Part shown: positions 1-11,480 of the stretch, in pieces
How the letters are laid out: each line of letters opens with the position of its first letter
Numbering within the stretch: the stretch's first letter is position 1
Origin: Acanthosepion lycidas
Taxonomy: Eukaryota; Mollusca; Cephalopoda; Sepiida; Sepiidae
Reading direction: 5' to 3'
Length of the DNA stretch: 64,000 nt
NCBI GenBank assembly: GCA_963932145.1
Contig: OZ010580.1
Span: 39,978,524 to 40,042,523, forward strand
Translations under genes and position numbers: made by a program
The notes under the pieces: model-generated
The model's input: the letters and a program-made list of their open reading frames with translations, nothing else
The model's database searches: none
What the model was told of the DNA's origin: nothing

Positions 1-430
1 ACAGGTATTACAGCAGTAGCTTAAGCATTTTATATAGAATATTTAACGAATTACCTTATACCAAATAAGAGTGCGTGTTATAACAATATACCTTCAATAG
101 GAAGCAATAATAACGATTTTATATTTCTCGCGGTTGATATTTTATGTGCCTTTCTTTTGGCATCATGGATGAAATGATAACGACAGTGAAGATTTTTTTT
201 TAAGGTGTTTTACATATATACATCTTATTTGGGTAAGTAATAGGGGCTGCAGATTCTTAGCGCTCTTAAATAAAATCCTATAATCACTCCCGATTTGATT
301 TTATTACAGTGGTCGGAGTAAAAACTGACCAGGTTATTCTCTTCAGAATTATCCTATACCAAACAATTTTGAAAAACAATAACATTTTTGCTCTTGTATA
401 TAAATACTTGTCAAAAATAAAATCCTTACA
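1..430. other. AT-rich sequence, no gene
   Basis: No long open frame, RNA gene or recognisable repeat protein is visible. The segment runs up to a hammerhead-like dyad and a (TA)n tract, so it may be the eroded body of a retroelement. This is an inference only. Confidence 0.4.
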
Positions 431-472
431 TTTGCCTTGATAAAGTCGTTCAGAGGACGAAACGCGTCGCTT
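431..472 (+). other. Hammerhead-like dyad, copy A
   Basis: The core TTGATAA is followed by a GTC...GAC helix, then GAAAC, GC and GTC. This is the order of a hammerhead: CUGAUGA, stem II, GAAA, a one-pair stem III and a cleavage triplet. Core positions 3 and 8 read U and A instead of C and G. Stem I pairing is weak here. It lies about 80 bp before a (TA)n tract. Catalysis is not established. Confidence 0.4.
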
Positions 473-547
473 AAGATAAATTTCCTTTTGTCTATATTCA
501 TATTGTTCTTTTACAGATATAATCTATTTGATTTTTTTACGCACACA

Positions 548-549
<2 letters not shown>

Positions 550-604
<55 letters not shown>
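550..604. repeat. (TA)n microsatellite
   Basis: Uninterrupted TA dinucleotides. The tract ends exactly where the SINE-A copy begins. Confidence 0.95.
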
Positions 605-606
<2 letters not shown>

Positions 607-908
607 TCCTGAAAAATTTATTTATTATTAGTTGAGCTCTATGGGGAGGAAGTGTGGGTTTGTAAACGGTGACTATTACGGCTAATAATGCATGACTCTT
701 CGGTAAATCGAATGGAGTTCTCTAAGTCACTGTGTGTTTATCTAAAATAAATACGCTTAAATTCGCTTTCATCCGTGCCGTGCGCCAACGGCTTAGTGGT
801 AGAATCCGACTAACGCCACTTCAATCGGGTTTCGATCCTAGCTAGAAATAACCGGGCGTCTAGCCACACTGTTGAGCTGTGATACAGCTAAGTCTGTTGG
901 TGGATGAT

Positions 909-910
<2 letters not shown>
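605..910 (+). mobile_element. tRNA-derived SINE (family A), copy 1
   Basis: A short non-coding retroposon needing LINE machinery. A ~150 bp leader beginning near TCCTGAAAAA precedes a tRNA-like part: a box-A-like motif at about 790-803 (CGGCTTAGTGGTAG) and a box-B-like motif at about 828-839 (GGGTTTCGATCC). A tail with 'tagccacactg..gagctgtgatacagc' and 'gtggatgat' leads straight into a short (TA)n. The same order is seen at 32.4, 61.0 and 62.3 kb (reversed). RNA polymerase III transcription would be expected from the boxes but is not shown. Confidence 0.75.
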
Positions 911-940
<30 letters not shown>

Positions 941-945
941 AGGAT

Positions 946-1429
946 AGAATTTATCTAGGAAAGATGTTCCTCTTTTTTTTTTTAGTAATTTTCCATCGCT
1001 TTATCAGGGTTTACAAATCGAAATTTCGGATTATTACGGTCGACAATTCTTTATCTGCCATAAATGAGACCAACTCTAGGATCTGAAAATTTATGAAGAA
1101 GCTTTAAACAATAATCTCATAATTAAGGCTACGATTATGTTGTGTATACTTTTTTAACCGAAGTAATCAGCGATGAAGAGTAGCAAAACACTCGATTAAA
1201 ACACTACGACGATAGAAAATTATTCCGGATGGAAGATAAGAAGAAAAAAAAAACACGGCCGGTTATAAATTTGCGATATCGTATAGAATTCATATTGATG
1301 TTGATCTATAGTTGAGAGAGAAGAAAGCAACGAAAAGGAAGTCAATTTATATGGAAATTGTTTTAGCTAGTTTGGTTAATTTAAAGAGAAAACGTTGCTT
1401 GTTAGCTTATGTGACGTTGAATATAAATA
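946..1429. other. No feature recognised
   Basis: AT-rich sequence with short A- and T-runs. Small open frames here have no recognisable protein features. Confidence 0.4.
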
Positions 1430-1740
1430 TTATCAGACAAAAATCACAATTAATAAATGAGTTCTACAAGCGAGAAGTGCGAGAAAATAAACTATTACCA
1501 TAGAATCCACGGTTACATCTAGCAATTTCAACAATAAAATGGTGAAACCTAGATGCCAATCTAGATCTGCGCTTAAGTCGAGGTGCCAGAGAAAAAAAAA
1601 TCTCATGAAAATAATCACTATGAAAATATTTATAGAAAAGACACAAGAACGGGGGTGGAGAAGCGACCGAAGCCGGGATGCCATGTCAGGACTGATAACA
1701 TTGCTGATAACATGTCAATAGAAAGCATTAGACCAACAAG
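1430..1740 (-). pseudogene. LINE reverse transcriptase C-terminal relic (jockey/CR1 type)
   Basis: Read on the minus strand, two overlapping frames give the C-terminal block common to jockey/CR1-type LINEs: a 'LCLFYKYFH' stretch, an arginine-rich run, then 'FIVEIARCN' and 'NSLFSRTSRL'. Related peptides recur at 20, 27, 38 and 51 kb. Frameshifts separate the pieces and the RT catalytic domain is absent, so this is a dead 5'-truncated copy. Confidence 0.65.
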
Positions 1741-1919
1741 CCACAATGAGTAACTCTCCTGGAGGTTAGCATCAGCCAAATAAATCAGCAAATATTAGGT
1801 TGTCACGCATGAAATGACGCATTTTTTGATTAGTTTCTGGTCCGATCGTCTAACGTAGTAACTTCTTTAGTATATAAAAACCTCTTGACTTATTCCTGAC
1901 TCTTTTTCTTTCCAGATAA

Positions 1920-2520
1920 TTTTTTTTCACTATATTGCTCATCATAAGCCCAATGAAAATGATTACAATGAAACAATGTCGAATATTCTTAATATATAAG
2001 TACAAACTGGAAAAAAGAATTTTTGCATCGAATCATTACGTGCGATGAGAAATGGATACACTTTAACAACATTAGAATCACCAAAACAATACCCAAAACC
2101 TCCTCTACACGCTAAAAGTTAATGGTTACTGTATGGTGGTATTTCAAAGGGGTTATTCGTTATTCATTCTTGCCTCAAGAGAAAACAATAACAGCAATCT
2201 CATGTTGTGGAGAAATTTAATGTATGCACGAAAAATTGAAAAAGAAACATCCTAGACTTGTCAATAGGTGTGGCCCAATTTTGCTGCACGACAAGGTACG
2301 GCTGCATGTTTCTCAATCAACTGTCCAAAAGCTGCATAACCTGAATTATGAAATTTTGCTTCATCCTCCATATTCACATGATATCTCTCCTACTGATTAT
2401 CATTTATTTAAGCATTTTGAGCTTTTCATATGCAATATAACATTCTCCAATAAGGAAGAGGTCATCGAAGCATTTGAACTGTTTATCATATCAAAGAATT
2501 AATTTTTTTTTAAGATGGGA
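1920..2520 (+). pseudogene. mariner transposase relic
   Basis: Three frames together give the mariner (DD34D) catalytic region. 'TCDEKWIHF' (about 2039-2066) carries the first catalytic Asp. The expected 'LHDNARPH' block reads 'LLHDKVRLHVS' (about 2280-2310), so the second Asp is kept but its neighbours are changed. 'HPPYSHDISPTDYHLFKH' (about 2362-2415) holds the third Asp region. The N-terminal helix-turn-helix is not recognisable and stop codons interrupt the frame. An old inactive copy. Confidence 0.8.
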
Positions 2521-2627
2521 TCAAGAATTTAGACTAACGATGGAGAATAGACATTCATCAACATAGTGTCTATTTCAACTAAATAAATTAGTTATTTATC
2601 ATTTCAGAAGCGTGTTATTCATTTATA

Positions 2628-2938
2628 TCTATAATTCTCAAAATGTGTATGTGTAGGTATGTGTGTGTGCATGTATCTGTGTGTGTGTGCATGTATCTGT
2701 GTGTGTGTGCGTGATCGGATATTATTTATGCGTTTCCACAGTTTTCATCCGATATCGATGATTTTTTTTTTGTTTGATAGATAATTTTTCAGTGCCGGTT
2801 TTGAGTCCAAATTGTTGGCGACAATGGCTCTCCACTACTTCCTGTCCATTATAACTCTCAGCAACGTTTCACTGTTTATTATCTGTTCTTGGATATATAT
2901 CTTACAATAATATTATCTATATCTATAATTCTCAAAAT

Positions 2939-2994
<56 letters not shown>

Positions 2995-3334
2995 TCGGAT
3001 GCTGTTTATGCGCTTCCACAGTTTTCATCCAAACGCTTCTATGCGCGAGGCTGAAAATGATGATCAAATGACTCAGCGGATGAGGGTAAACGCCTTTTCA
3101 ACTGCTGCTACGCGTGAGGCTGAAACAAGATTGAGAACGCAAAAACGGCCCATTTTAGGACCACTCCATTCAAATTGTTACCTCCGCCCATTTGGGGATG
3201 TGCCTCAGTTGTAACCTATTGTTGTTACTAATATTGATTTTCGGGTGGGCTGACTTTAAACTTAAACTACTCCAATTGAACGGCAAAAATTCCCAGTAAT
3301 GGAAGACCCGGACAAAGACGGGTTATCCTGCTAG
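2628..3334 (+). mobile_element. Non-autonomous Helitron (with duplicated 5' end)
   Basis: A 5' TC end (TCTATAATTCTCAAAATG) occurs at 2628 and again at 2922. The 3' end near 3306-3334 has the expected short hairpin (ACCCG...CGGGT at about 3306-3322), then TATCCTG and CTAG. The base before the 2922 start is A and the base after CTAG is T, matching Helitron insertion between A and T. There is no Rep/helicase coding. The inner element is about 413 bp. The outer 5' end is either a second truncated copy or a duplicated terminus. Confidence 0.7.
2939..2994. repeat. (TG)n microsatellite inside the Helitron
   Basis: About 27 TG units follow the Helitron 5' end. The outer 5' end carries an interrupted TG tract at the same relative position. 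Confidence 0.95.
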
Positions 3335-4464
3335 TTTCCTATAAAGTGATTCATTTCATGTGTGACAACGTAATAATAATAGATAACAACTTTAATATGA
3401 TAAGACTACAATATATACGTACATAATATGTCAGAGGGTAGGTAAAAATTAATGACTGTTCCTCTTTAAGTAAGACAAATTTAATAATCAACAAACACAA
3501 GGCATACCAAAATTAACTAAAAAAATCTCCGGGTTCGAAATCTAATCCTCAAAATAGTAACTTCACATTCCAACTGTGTGATTTCAGAAATTATGCAAGT
3601 GACTTAACAGCACTGAAAATAGAATCAGGGAACAGATTTCAAATTCTGAATTAGGCAACTTTGTTCCTTTCGCATTGATACCATTGCGAAATGCACCAAT
3701 TCCATCCAACCTCCATTTATAGATAAATAAAAGACAAAATTAATTTTAGCCTTGGTCTTTTCTCGGCCATGTGTAAATAATACAGCAGATAAGGGTTCTT
3801 TATCTTTAGCTGTTAACCAGTCTAGACGGACAATTCTGATTTCAAACCAGAAGTGGATTTTTAAGATGCAATGGATCCACGTCTTAGATCAGGGATTATT
3901 AGTACCATCTAACCTAACAGAAGTTACATTGTGATGAGATTGATATCATTCACGTCACTCTCGTTGTCATGAACAATTCTTCCCAAGAAAATGGAGTTAC
4001 AACCTATGGCAACACGACAATCTAATAGGTTAAAAGTTGAATTGAAACTTCAGAACACATCTGAGTGGAAGCAGACTCATCAACTTGAATTTTAAGTCTT
4101 TTTTTTTTAAATAATAATAATAATAATATGATGTCTCAGTGTGCATAAAAACAAGCCAACACAAACCTGATTAATGATGATGGGATAAAAACTATTATGT
4201 CATCAAATTCAAAATGCAAAAAGCCAATTTTCTTTCCTGTCTCAATGTTTAAAAACTATCAAATGAACGTTTCGTAGATCGATAACAAGCGAGTTTGCCT
4301 GACAAGTCATTTACTATGCATAGTTAGTTCAATCCTCATCGGGCACCCCGCTATTATTATTCAGTCTATGTAAATATTTTAAGGTTGCCTTTTCTACAGA
4401 CGTCCAAACCATTTGATTTAGCCTATGCTTCTTAATTTAACCGGGAAATATTTATTGCTATTGG
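3335..4464. other. No gene seen
   Basis: Degenerate AT-rich DNA with a short (TAA)n near 4112-4127. A tRNA-like box-B trace (GGGTTCGAAATC, about 3532) may be an old SINE. Nothing supports a gene. Confidence 0.4.
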
Positions 4465-4750
4465 GCTTACGGCCATATCACGTTGAAACACAAGTTCACG
4501 TACGATCACCGAAGTTAAGCAACGCCGAGCCTGGTCAGTATCTAGATAGGTGACTGTTTGGGAATACGAGGTGCTGTAAGGTTGGATGTGCTGGTAGTGT
4601 AATGATTAATGGCTCGGAATTGTTAATCAGAAAACCGAGTTCCAATTTCCCGTTGGGTTCGTTATATTCACTTACGCACAAATACCCTTGGAAAAGGTAT
4701 AAATCCATCTCTTCTCCCTCTAGCTATGGGTTAATTAGTATATTACTAAA
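4465..4750 (+). mobile_element. 5S rRNA-derived SINE, copy 1
   Basis: Bases 4465-4583 match the layout of animal 5S rRNA: GCTTACGGCCAT at the 5' end, an internal box A (GAAGTTAAGCAACG, about 4511), a box-C-like GATAGGTGACTG, and GGAATACGAGGTGCTGTAAG at the 3' end. Substitutions indicate a retroposon, not a working 5S gene. A body follows with 'ctcggaattgttaatcag', 'cacaaataccctt' and 'ctagctatgggtt', shared with SINE pieces elsewhere in the window. 5S-headed SINEs (SINE3 type) are known from other animals; transcription from the internal 5S promoter is expected but not shown. Confidence 0.8.
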
Positions 4751-6159
4751 TTATTATTATCTCCAAAAAATTCTTACAAGCTAAAAATATTTTCTGAATT
4801 TAAATAACCTATAAAGGATTGATAAGACGTAAAAAATGAATCACTCAAATTGTTGTTATGACAACGTTTCGACCGTTGTCCCGATCGGTTTTCTTGAGAT
4901 ATCTGTCGATCCAAATGATCTTCTTCAGGGAATTTTGACTGAACTCTTTATCTATGCAAGTAGATTGTTCTCCTTCCGTTGAAAATGACTAAAGAAATCT
5001 CGTCTTGTTCTTTTTTAGTACTGTTCAGTTATTGCTTACCCCTGTTTACACTAAGCCTACGTTTGTACCACCGAAACAATAGTGTAGTAGATTAAAGCGT
5101 TGGTTCATGTATTTGGTAGCATAATAATTGTTAGTTCAGTCCCTGAGCTTGGTACTAAAGATTCAGACTCAGTAGAAACAGAGGCAGTACTACATAAAAG
5201 AACAAGACGGTATATAGCCAGCAGGTCAAGAGCGATCTACCGTTCGAAAGACCTTTAAGGTTACCCGAATTGGTATGCACTCAAAGAAAAAACCAGTAGG
5301 AAGCACAACAGCCGAAGCGTTGGGATCACATCAACGGACATGAGATCATTAGTTCGAATGTAAATAATTTGAATAAATATAATTCATACCAGGAATTAAG
5401 CTAGAAATTTACCTGATGGACACAATGACGAAACAAGTCAAAACAACTGTTTTCTTTCTGTTTTGTGGGCCGCTATTTGGAGATAAAATAAAGAAAAATT
5501 TCCGTAAATAAGAAAAAAACATTTTTTTTTTTTTTGTTAACATTTCGTGAAAATCGTTACAATGAACAAAAATAAAAGAATTAATCGCCTGGTGGCTATG
5601 CGCCAAATCCATCAGGAAACTAACTCTTCTATTTCCTGTCAAAAGAATCTGAGATTGTTACTAAGAACTCCAATATCTCATCTGAAGCCTCACCTTCGTA
5701 AAGCTACAGGAAGCACTTAGACAATATAAGAATGTTTTTCAGTTATTAATATTTTTCAGAAGTCCAAACAATCACAACAGTTCTTTGTTGTCAACAACTT
5801 GATTAATTGAAGAGGACTGCATCACAAATGTTCAACTTTAGTCGATAAAATAACAAAAAAAAATGTAGTTTAGTAAACACTCAAAAGCAAAACAAAATAG
5901 ATGTACACTTTGCACAATTTTCACTTGACGTTGAATTAGGATAAAGTTCTATGCACGCCTGACAAACTATATTCAGTAGGAAAAAATATTCTTAGTCAAC
6001 GCATTTCATCCTATGTTTAAACTCATGACTAGCCCTTTAGAAAGTCGTCAATCCATCACTTTTCTACATCTATAGATTAAACATCAGTGTAAAGAGGGTC
6101 GCTTCAACTTGGCTGATATCAAGTTCTAAGAAAAAGAAAAACCGTGTAGACAATTACGG
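4751..6159. other. No gene seen; small retroelement-like dyad
   Basis: Mostly AT-rich unassigned sequence. At 4860-4880 (minus) lies a 7 bp dyad, GACAACG / CGTTGTC, around GTCGAAA, with CCTGAAGAAG upstream on that strand. This pattern also occurs in the foldback at 36.2 kb. The rest shows no domain. Confidence 0.4.

Positions 6160-6508
<349 letters not shown>

Positions 6509-6541
<33 letters not shown>
6509..6541. repeat. (TA)n microsatellite
   Basis: A TA tract resumes immediately after the MITE, so the MITE splits one array or seeded the second half. Confidence 0.95.
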
Positions 6542-6543
<2 letters not shown>

Positions 6544-6584
6544 TATTTATTTATTTTCTAATACGTTATTTTATTAGATACAAT

Positions 6585-6725
6585 TTAAGTAAATGCTCTC
6601 TTTTTTAAATAAACAATATTAATTACATTTACCGACCTGAATGTTCGAGGAATTTCGTATAAAATATGTGCATCTCCTATAGGAATCGAACCTGTAACAC
6701 TAATGTGAGCCTTCATTTGATCTCT
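6585..6725 (-). mobile_element. tRNA-related SINE (family B), copy 1
   Basis: On the minus strand a box-B-like ACAGGTTCGATTCCT is followed by 'acgaaattcct', 'acattcagg' and 'gtttattta'. The same order appears on the plus strand at 16.5 kb, so the two copies support each other. Box A is not clear in this copy. Confidence 0.6.
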
Positions 6726-7379
6726 CTTTCTCTTCTTTTTTTTATCACCATTTTTCCATTTTCACTCAATAACTTTTTTGTTTACTTTATGAAGTTTGTT
6801 TAGTCCTTTTGCAGATTTTTGTGTTATTTTGTTTTTCCTCTGCCACAAATGCATTCCTTTTAGATAATAAAAACTTCTTTTCTTTCCGATTTTCATTGGA
6901 CGATATTTAAATGGTACTTTGGGTAAAATGCAAACTTTTTCAGGAGAAATCTCTTCAACTGATGTAGTCTCGTAAATTAGGAGACACAATAATTTGAACA
7001 AATTCTACCGTCTCAACTTTAATAACAGAATTGTAACGTCTATTTGAATCAAAAGCTGAAAGTGCCAATGAAACACATTCTATAGAAGTCATTCCAGGTT
7101 GACCATGTCACATACATAATAATGAGATCATTTTATAAAAGTGATTGAGTCGTTTGGTTGCTTTGGTTGTTGTAGTTTAGCGGGATATCAACACCTCTAT
7201 GGGTAATTTAATACCAAAAACGAAATATAAAAATTCAAGTTTTATAATTAATTCAAGTGAATGACATTATTTTATGATTAAATTATAATTATTTCACTGC
7301 ATTTTTTTTGCCAAATAATCTTACAAAATCAAAAAAGGTGTGAAAACTTGTTTCTCCTTACAAGAATTGAGATTAATCA
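6726..7379. other. No gene seen
   Basis: A 79-residue minus-strand frame (6762-7001) is basic and has no recognisable domain. I do not call it a gene. Confidence 0.35.
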
Positions 7380-7520
7380 TAGACATTTTTTTAATTGTGT
7401 TTTTATTTTATTTTTATTTTATTTATTTTTATTTATTTTTTTATTTTTTTCTATTTACTTATTTTTATTTATTTTTTTATTTTTATTTTTATTTTTTTTG
7501 ACAATGTATGCCATGTCTAC
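7380..7520. repeat. (TTTTA)n-like T-rich tract
   Basis: Low-complexity TTTTA and TTTATTT repeats. The Phe/Ile/Leu-rich open frames are artefacts. Confidence 0.85.
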
Positions 7521-7715
7521 AATTTTACTATAAAATGTACTGATCATCATTTTTCTATGAAATGTATTGTTGGTCATTTTATTATAAAATATATTGTTGA
7601 TAATTCTACTATAAAATGTATTGCTAGTCATTTTGCTATAAGAACGTATTGCTGGTAATTTTACTATAAAAATATATTGCTGGTAATTTAACTATAAAAA
7701 CGTATTGTTGGTAAT
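7521..7715 (+). repeat. Tandem repeat, ~32 bp unit, about 6 copies
   Basis: Degenerate units of the form 'tttactataaaatgtatt' plus 'gctggtaat'. Copies differ by several substitutions and small indels, indicating an old array. Confidence 0.75.
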
Positions 7716-8129
7716 ATTCTACATCTTTATTTTATTAAGCATTTAAGATTGTTTTACAGTGTGTTTTTATCTTTAGTGTCTGTGTACCTTGAGAATTGGA
7801 AAATAAATTGTTGCATTTTTGTAGGTTCTGTGAAACAAATGACGCGCCGCTTTCAGCAGTTTGAAGCTGAAAAAAGCCATGAAAAACTATTGGGCCAGTG
7901 GAAGATCTGAGATCGTTAAACTATAATATGTTAATTTCTAAGTAGGAATTGTTCCATCTTATTAACATGTGTGTAAGGTTCTTTTGCAAGTCATTGTAAT
8001 TGAACATTAGCTTGCTTTTTACACGAAAACGTGGCTAAACTTTCTGCTGAAAAATGATGAAGTTTGTAACTTCGAAAAAGAAGATCACCCAATAAAAAAT
8101 AGCCGAGTAGCCGAAAATTTCCAGAAATA
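7716..8129. other. No gene seen; possible Tc1 5' flank
   Basis: This precedes the Tc1 relic and may contain its eroded left end, but no inverted repeat could be matched. Confidence 0.3.
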
Positions 8130-8640
8130 ATTGTTCAAACCATTCAAAATGCGTTTGTTACTATTAGAAGTGTTTAAAGTGCAAAGCAAACGGGAAGATC
8201 AGAAAAGTTCGACAAAATAAATCAAAGAAAGATTGTCAAAGTCTGGATAGATAATCAAAATTTAACAGCCAGACACGTGAGAAATGAATGTTATCTTAAC
8301 AGTAAAGTTTCAGTTGATACGTAGAAAACAGGCGGATAGCAGAAAAATCATCATTAACCAAAAAACGATGGTAGAAGAAAATTGATAAAAATTGATGGAA
8401 AACTAAACAGCAAAAACTATATTAGTTTATTACGGTCTAATCTTCTGACAGACTAAAAAGATGGAGCATTTTTTCAGCATGACGGTCTCCTTGCTACACA
8501 TTACGTAAAACAAAATGTTTCTTGAGGAAAAAGAACTTAAGGAAGACTCCTGATCTCAATATAATTGAACCATTGCGGTGGAAACTGAAGAAATAAGTGT
8601 TTCAACGAAAAACATACATTCTCCAAGTGCTTGAGATTAC
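8130..8640 (+). pseudogene. Tc1-like transposase relic
   Basis: Frame-shifted pieces appear in Tc1 order. An N-terminal helix-turn-helix trace reads 'GRSEKFDKINQRKIVK' and 'LTARHVRNE' (about 8190-8290). Then come 'IDGKLNSKNYISLL', 'FFQHDGLLATHYVKQ' (normally QQDNxPxH; Asp kept) and 'TPDLNIIEPLRWKLKK' (about 8547-8595; third acidic Glu kept). The first catalytic Asp region is not visible. Many stops; inactive. Confidence 0.75.
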
Positions 8641-9076
8641 TGTCAAGAAGAATGGTCAAAAGCTTCTTAATGAGAACATCTGGACTTTTTTCATTCAATG
8701 TCACTCAGTTATTTGAGCGAAAAGCAGCATCCCTATTTATCAAATCCATACTTTGCTGTTTTTTCTTCTTTTAATAGTAAAGTCCACTTTTCGCAACAGC
8801 AAAAAAATAGCCTTTTTAACCGAAGAAAAAAGCTTAAAAGGTGAAAATTTTGCTGTTGGCCCAGTATATTTGCATGACTTTTTCTTGGGCGTCACGAAGC
8901 TTAAAATGTACTATCATCCACTATACAGATTTAAGACAACGCAATAGCTTGTTTTCTTACACTCAGAGATCATAAAACGTACCGAGAAAAGCACACTGAT
9001 AATCACTCGAGATTTGGGTAAAATTAACAAAAGTAATTAATTTACCAATATGGCTCAAATGTTTTGCACGCTAGTG
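8641..9076. other. No gene seen
   Basis: A 64-residue frame at 8753-8947 has no recognisable domain and probably lies in transposon flank. Confidence 0.35.
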
Positions 9077-9297
9077 TACAGGGTGGTCCGAAAGTCTTGT
9101 CACAAAAAGTAGTGAGAGCAACAAAACAAGTAATTCGGTAATACAAAGCACATGAACAAGATTCAGTTTATTCACTTTCATTGGCGCTGTCACACATCGG
9201 AAAGATCTATATAAACGCCATCATTTTCTTATGAGCCATCTGAAATAGAAAATTATAATATATATATATAGGGTGACAAGACTTTCGGACCACCCAG
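9077..9297. mobile_element. Non-autonomous mariner-type MITE (~220 bp)
   Basis: Left end GGGTGGTCCGAAAGTCTTGT and its near reverse complement at the right end form inverted repeats of about 24 bp. The left flank is TA. About 170 bp of non-coding AT-rich interior includes a short TA run just inside the right repeat. This terminus type is typical of mariner-group elements. Confidence 0.85.
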
Positions 9298-9461
9298 TAT
9301 ATCTATTTTTTTTTAACTGGGATAAGGTGATGCAATCAGTGCGGCAGGTTGATACGGCATACAAAGTAGTGCCACTTTCAATATACCAATCAGCTTCAAA
9401 ACAGTTTTGTTTACATTGTATTTCAAGAAGAAATTCTGGCAAAAACTGAACAAAATAAGGT

Positions 9462-9473
9462 ATATATATATAT

Positions 9474-9541
<68 letters not shown>
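9462..9541. repeat. (TA)n/(CA)n compound microsatellite
   Basis: TA units, an ACACAC block and a longer TA run. Confidence 0.95.
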
Positions 9542-9543
<2 letters not shown>

Positions 9544-10189
9544 CTTTTTTGTTGACACTTCTCATAAACAAGCTGCACTATCATCAATCGTGCATTACAA
9601 TATGAAGTAATCACACGTTTGTCAAAGTGAAAATATTACTCTAACAGAGTGAAAAAAAAAACGTTTTTCGTACAAAACCCAACATGCTTACAGCACATGG
9701 TTCAAACTTTCAATAAAATGGCGAAGACTTTTCTGTTCAAAATGAGGCTAACTGTGGCGCCATCTAGTGGTGGAAACAAAACTCAGTGCTGACACATGGT
9801 CTTTACCTTATGTTTGTTTCTATATTTTTAAATCCTAAACAAACGTTTTCTTCCGTCATAAAGATTTTCCGTATTGCTACCTCCTTGTTGTTTGTTTTTA
9901 ATATCTCTTCTGCGTCTCAGGAAGCCAAGAATTAAAAAACAGTGAGAAAACTGAATATCTCTCAAAGATAATTAAAGATTTTTCTAATATGATGTTCTGT
10001 ATTTCCTTCTGTTACGCTTATTTTTTTCAAATATGATCGCAGCAATGACGAGAAAATGTATAAATTCACCGCCGTAGGAAAACTTTTATGAGAGGATTTA
10101 CAATAAGGATGTACTAATCCAGGCAGGATCACTGCATTAGGAAGAGAATACAAAAACAGGACGTTGAGATAGCGCAACGGTTTTCGATG
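9542..10189. other. No gene seen
   Basis: Unassigned sequence. A 71-residue minus-strand frame at 9962-10177 has no domain I can name. Confidence 0.4.
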
Positions 10190-10340
10190 TAGAAAATGGA
10201 ATCAGTGAGTCGGGTTCGCTTCCGCACAAATGTCATTGGGAAAGGCAGGAATCCATATCTCCTCTCTTCAGCTGTGTGCGAAATAACAGAGTAGAATGGG
10301 TTCCCTAGCTGCGTAGAAGCCAGTTTAAGAGGATGATGAG
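10190..10340 (+). mobile_element. SINE body fragment (5S-SINE type tail)
   Basis: Contains 'gtcgggttcgcttccgcaca', 'attgggaaaggcaggaatcc' and 'cttcagctgtg', matching the body that follows the 5S-like head at 4.6 kb. No head is present. Confidence 0.6.
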
Positions 10341-10359
10341 TCTGAATTCCAAACCGTGT

Positions 10360-10480
10360 TGAGGTTAACGGGAAATCGTTCCACTATCTTTCCCAAGAAG
10401 ACATGGTGATTCACAGATAGAAAAAGGGAATCTTTTGAGAGTTATCATCGCTTACGTGCTGAAGGGACATGGCATTTTTT
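10360..10480 (+). pseudogene. LINE ORF2 C-terminal tail relic
   Basis: Encodes a frame-disturbed version of the RTE-like LINE tail; 'atcgcttacgtgctgaaggg' corresponds to IAYVLKG. Similar ends occur at 49.9 and 55.1 kb. Confidence 0.5.
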
Positions 10481-10620
10481 AAAGAGACAAAAACTTTCGA
10501 ATCTCCAGCATGGTTAAGGATAGAGATCTGCTTTCTTGCTTTTAAACAGAACATGTAAATATTAAATACAATAAACAGATGCTTAAAATTAATTCCACAT
10601 TCAATAAATTAAAAGATGAA

Positions 10621-10753
10621 TTTTTTTCTTTATATTACAAGTACGTATGCTCATGTATGACTGCACATGCGTAGAACAGGTTGATCCACAATTCCCTTTT
10701 TTTCCTTTATATTACAAGTGCGTATACCTATGTATATGCGTAGAACAGGTTGA
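10621..10753 (+). repeat. Direct tandem duplication (~75 bp period)
   Basis: Two copies of a block containing 'tttatattacaagt' and 'atgcgtagaacaggttga', at 10621-10683 and 10697-10753. The second has lost a few bases. Confidence 0.7.
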
Positions 10754-10819
10754 CAGGCAACTATATGTATATAGTGGGAATCGCTTACAATTAAACACAG
10801 CTTGATAGACTCTTTGAGC

Positions 10820-11480
10820 AATAATCGTTAATACATTAGCAGTTGACCAAGACAAGCAAAAACAATATTGCTTATCAGTAGAGCCTGCAAGGTGTGGTGG
10901 TCAACCAATTCAGTGTTGATTAGAGCCTCTAGTATTTTGCCGGTAGTTAGAAGTGCCTGGGTTCTTAAAAACTGGCATAACAGGAGAGGATTTCCAACAA
11001 GCAGCTTCTTTGAGGACACGTTTACAATTACTACGAACAGACACAAAGAGTCGTCTGTTGTAATCGGAACTATCACGTTGTACAGCCGGAAAAATGTGAT
11101 TCCTGTTATCTTTAGCGGCTGAACAGGCTGCTGGGAACCAAGAAGAAGAATGTAGTTTCACTTGATATTTCTGAGAAGGTACAAAAGTATCGATACCATC
11201 TTTAACTCAAGAAGAAAACTCTGTGGCACAATTCTCAATAGGAAAGTCAAGAATATCAATCTAAGGAGCGTCTCGACGAAAGTGACGTTATGAATCCCAA
11301 TCAGTACGCTGGTAACAGAAAGAGGTCGTGTGAATAGGAGGTGCCTTGCTAATAGACGACTGAAAAGAAATATGAACAGATACTACTGCGTGATCCTAAT
11401 TGCTAAAAGGACAGAGTTCTGATACTCGATAAGAGCTAGGAGAGGAGGTAAGGAATAAATCAAGTAAAAAATACATATAT
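10820..11480 (-). pseudogene. LINE reverse transcriptase fragment (jockey/CR1 type)
   Basis: Minus-strand frames include 'VRSNCKRVLKEAACWKSS', 'VMPVFKNPGTSNYRQN' and, in another frame, 'GKILEALINTELVDH'. These correspond to the N-terminal RT palm region (P-x-FK-x-G-x-x-x-x-x-x-NYRP, then KILE...). The conserved FADD box would lie further 3' and is absent. At least two frameshifts. Upstream sequence to about 11480 is probably the same element but is poorly readable. Confidence 0.65.

Noticed and set aside
4465..4583. Functional 5S rRNA gene
   Set aside because: Too many substitutions in paired regions, no terminator T-run after the 3' end, and a SINE body follows directly; two further defective copies occur.
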